Positions 60,754 to 60,936 of a stretch of 60,936 nt of DNA are shown one piece after another (the first letter of the stretch is position 1; every line of letters begins with the position of its first letter). Location of the stretch: the NCBI GenBank assembly GCA_905250885.1, contig CAJNOQ010000235.1, positions 1 to 60,936 on the forward strand, written 5' to 3'. Position numbers and translations under genes: made by a program. The stretch is from Didymodactylos carnosus (taxonomy: Eukaryota; Rotifera; Eurotatoria; Philodinida; Philodinidae). The notes under the pieces are model-generated. The model had not been told where the DNA came from. It made no database searches and saw only the letters and a list, made by a program, of their open reading frames with translations.

Positions 60754-60936
60754 ATAGGAGTTATAGGTTATCGAGCATGCTGATGTCGAATATGACCATG
60801 GAGGCTTCTCATAGATCTTCGAAGATCCAGCCTTCTGGAAAACCAGTTTTTCAGAAACTCTAAAAAATAACCAAAACCTTTCTTAACAAGACATGATTTT
60901 AGAGTGCAAATTTCTGATTAAAATAACACATCTCTG
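60754..60936. repeat. Second genomic copy of the 45.3-kb palindrome sequence, cut by the window end
   Basis: ATAGGTTATCGAGCATGCTG, TCTTCGAAGATCC, TTCTGGAAAACCAGTTTTTC and TTCTGATTAAAAT follow in the same order and spacing as in 45330-45480. The copy is diverged. It runs off the window, so its partner arm is not visible. Confidence 0.75.

Overview
The window reads as AT-rich animal nuclear DNA: spliced genes with mostly short (about 50-80 bp) GT-AG introns, single-copy metazoan orthologues, long gene-poor stretches and many inverted-repeat elements. The overall style (very AT-rich, compact exons, abundant palindromes, lineage-specific secreted proteins, exostosin-like glycosyltransferase with a PRGNGxDxHRxWEAL motif) fits a bdelloid rotifer such as Rotaria or a relative. 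That assignment is an inference from style; no marker gene in the window proves it. No bacterial operons, CRISPR arrays, rRNA or tRNA genes were seen.

Layout. 0.9-2.3 kb (minus): two-exon type II membrane glycosyltransferase. 2.3-9.0 kb: gene-poor, with two foldback elements and a GC-rich island. 9.0-11.7 kb (minus): complete nine-exon protein phosphatase 1 catalytic subunit, including a 12-nt microexon that encodes the metal-binding GDIHG core. 11.7-16.2 kb: gene-poor with relics. 16.2-20.3 kb (plus): complete eleven-exon TBC1D25-type Rab GAP. 20.5-22.3 kb: a 1.7-kb palindrome with a younger MITE inside one arm. 23.4-25.3 kb (plus): eight-exon unrecognised coiled-coil/basic protein. 28.2-29.0 kb (minus): small four-helix, tetraspanin-like membrane protein. 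29-35.3 kb: repeats and a decayed transporter-like relic. 35.3-46.8 kb (minus): ERICH6/FAM194-type gene with about 18 exons, one U12-type intron and a tentative 7.6-kb first intron. That intron holds an oppositely oriented P/Q-rich gene (42.8-44.1 kb) and several transposon-like palindromes. 49.5-50.9 kb (plus): double ZZ-type zinc finger protein kinase. 50.9-55 kb: repeats, including a nearly perfect 388-bp palindrome. 55-59.8 kb: three genes for predicted secreted proteins (a basic low-complexity protein, an LRR+EGF protein, a Cys/Asn-rich protein). 59.8-60.9 kb: intergenic, ending in a further copy of the repeat seen at 45.3 kb.

Exon models were built by hand from splice signals, reading phase and family similarity. 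Those of PP1, TBC1D25, the ERICH6-like gene (except exon 1), the kinase and the 23.4-kb gene close in frame across every junction. The genes look like a mix of unrelated housekeeping functions (phosphatase, Rab GAP/autophagy) and lineage-specific secreted or membrane proteins, not one pathway. The strongest leads are the PP1 microexon with an adjacent nonsense cassette exon, the U12-type intron, and the dense set of mutually unrelated foldback elements.
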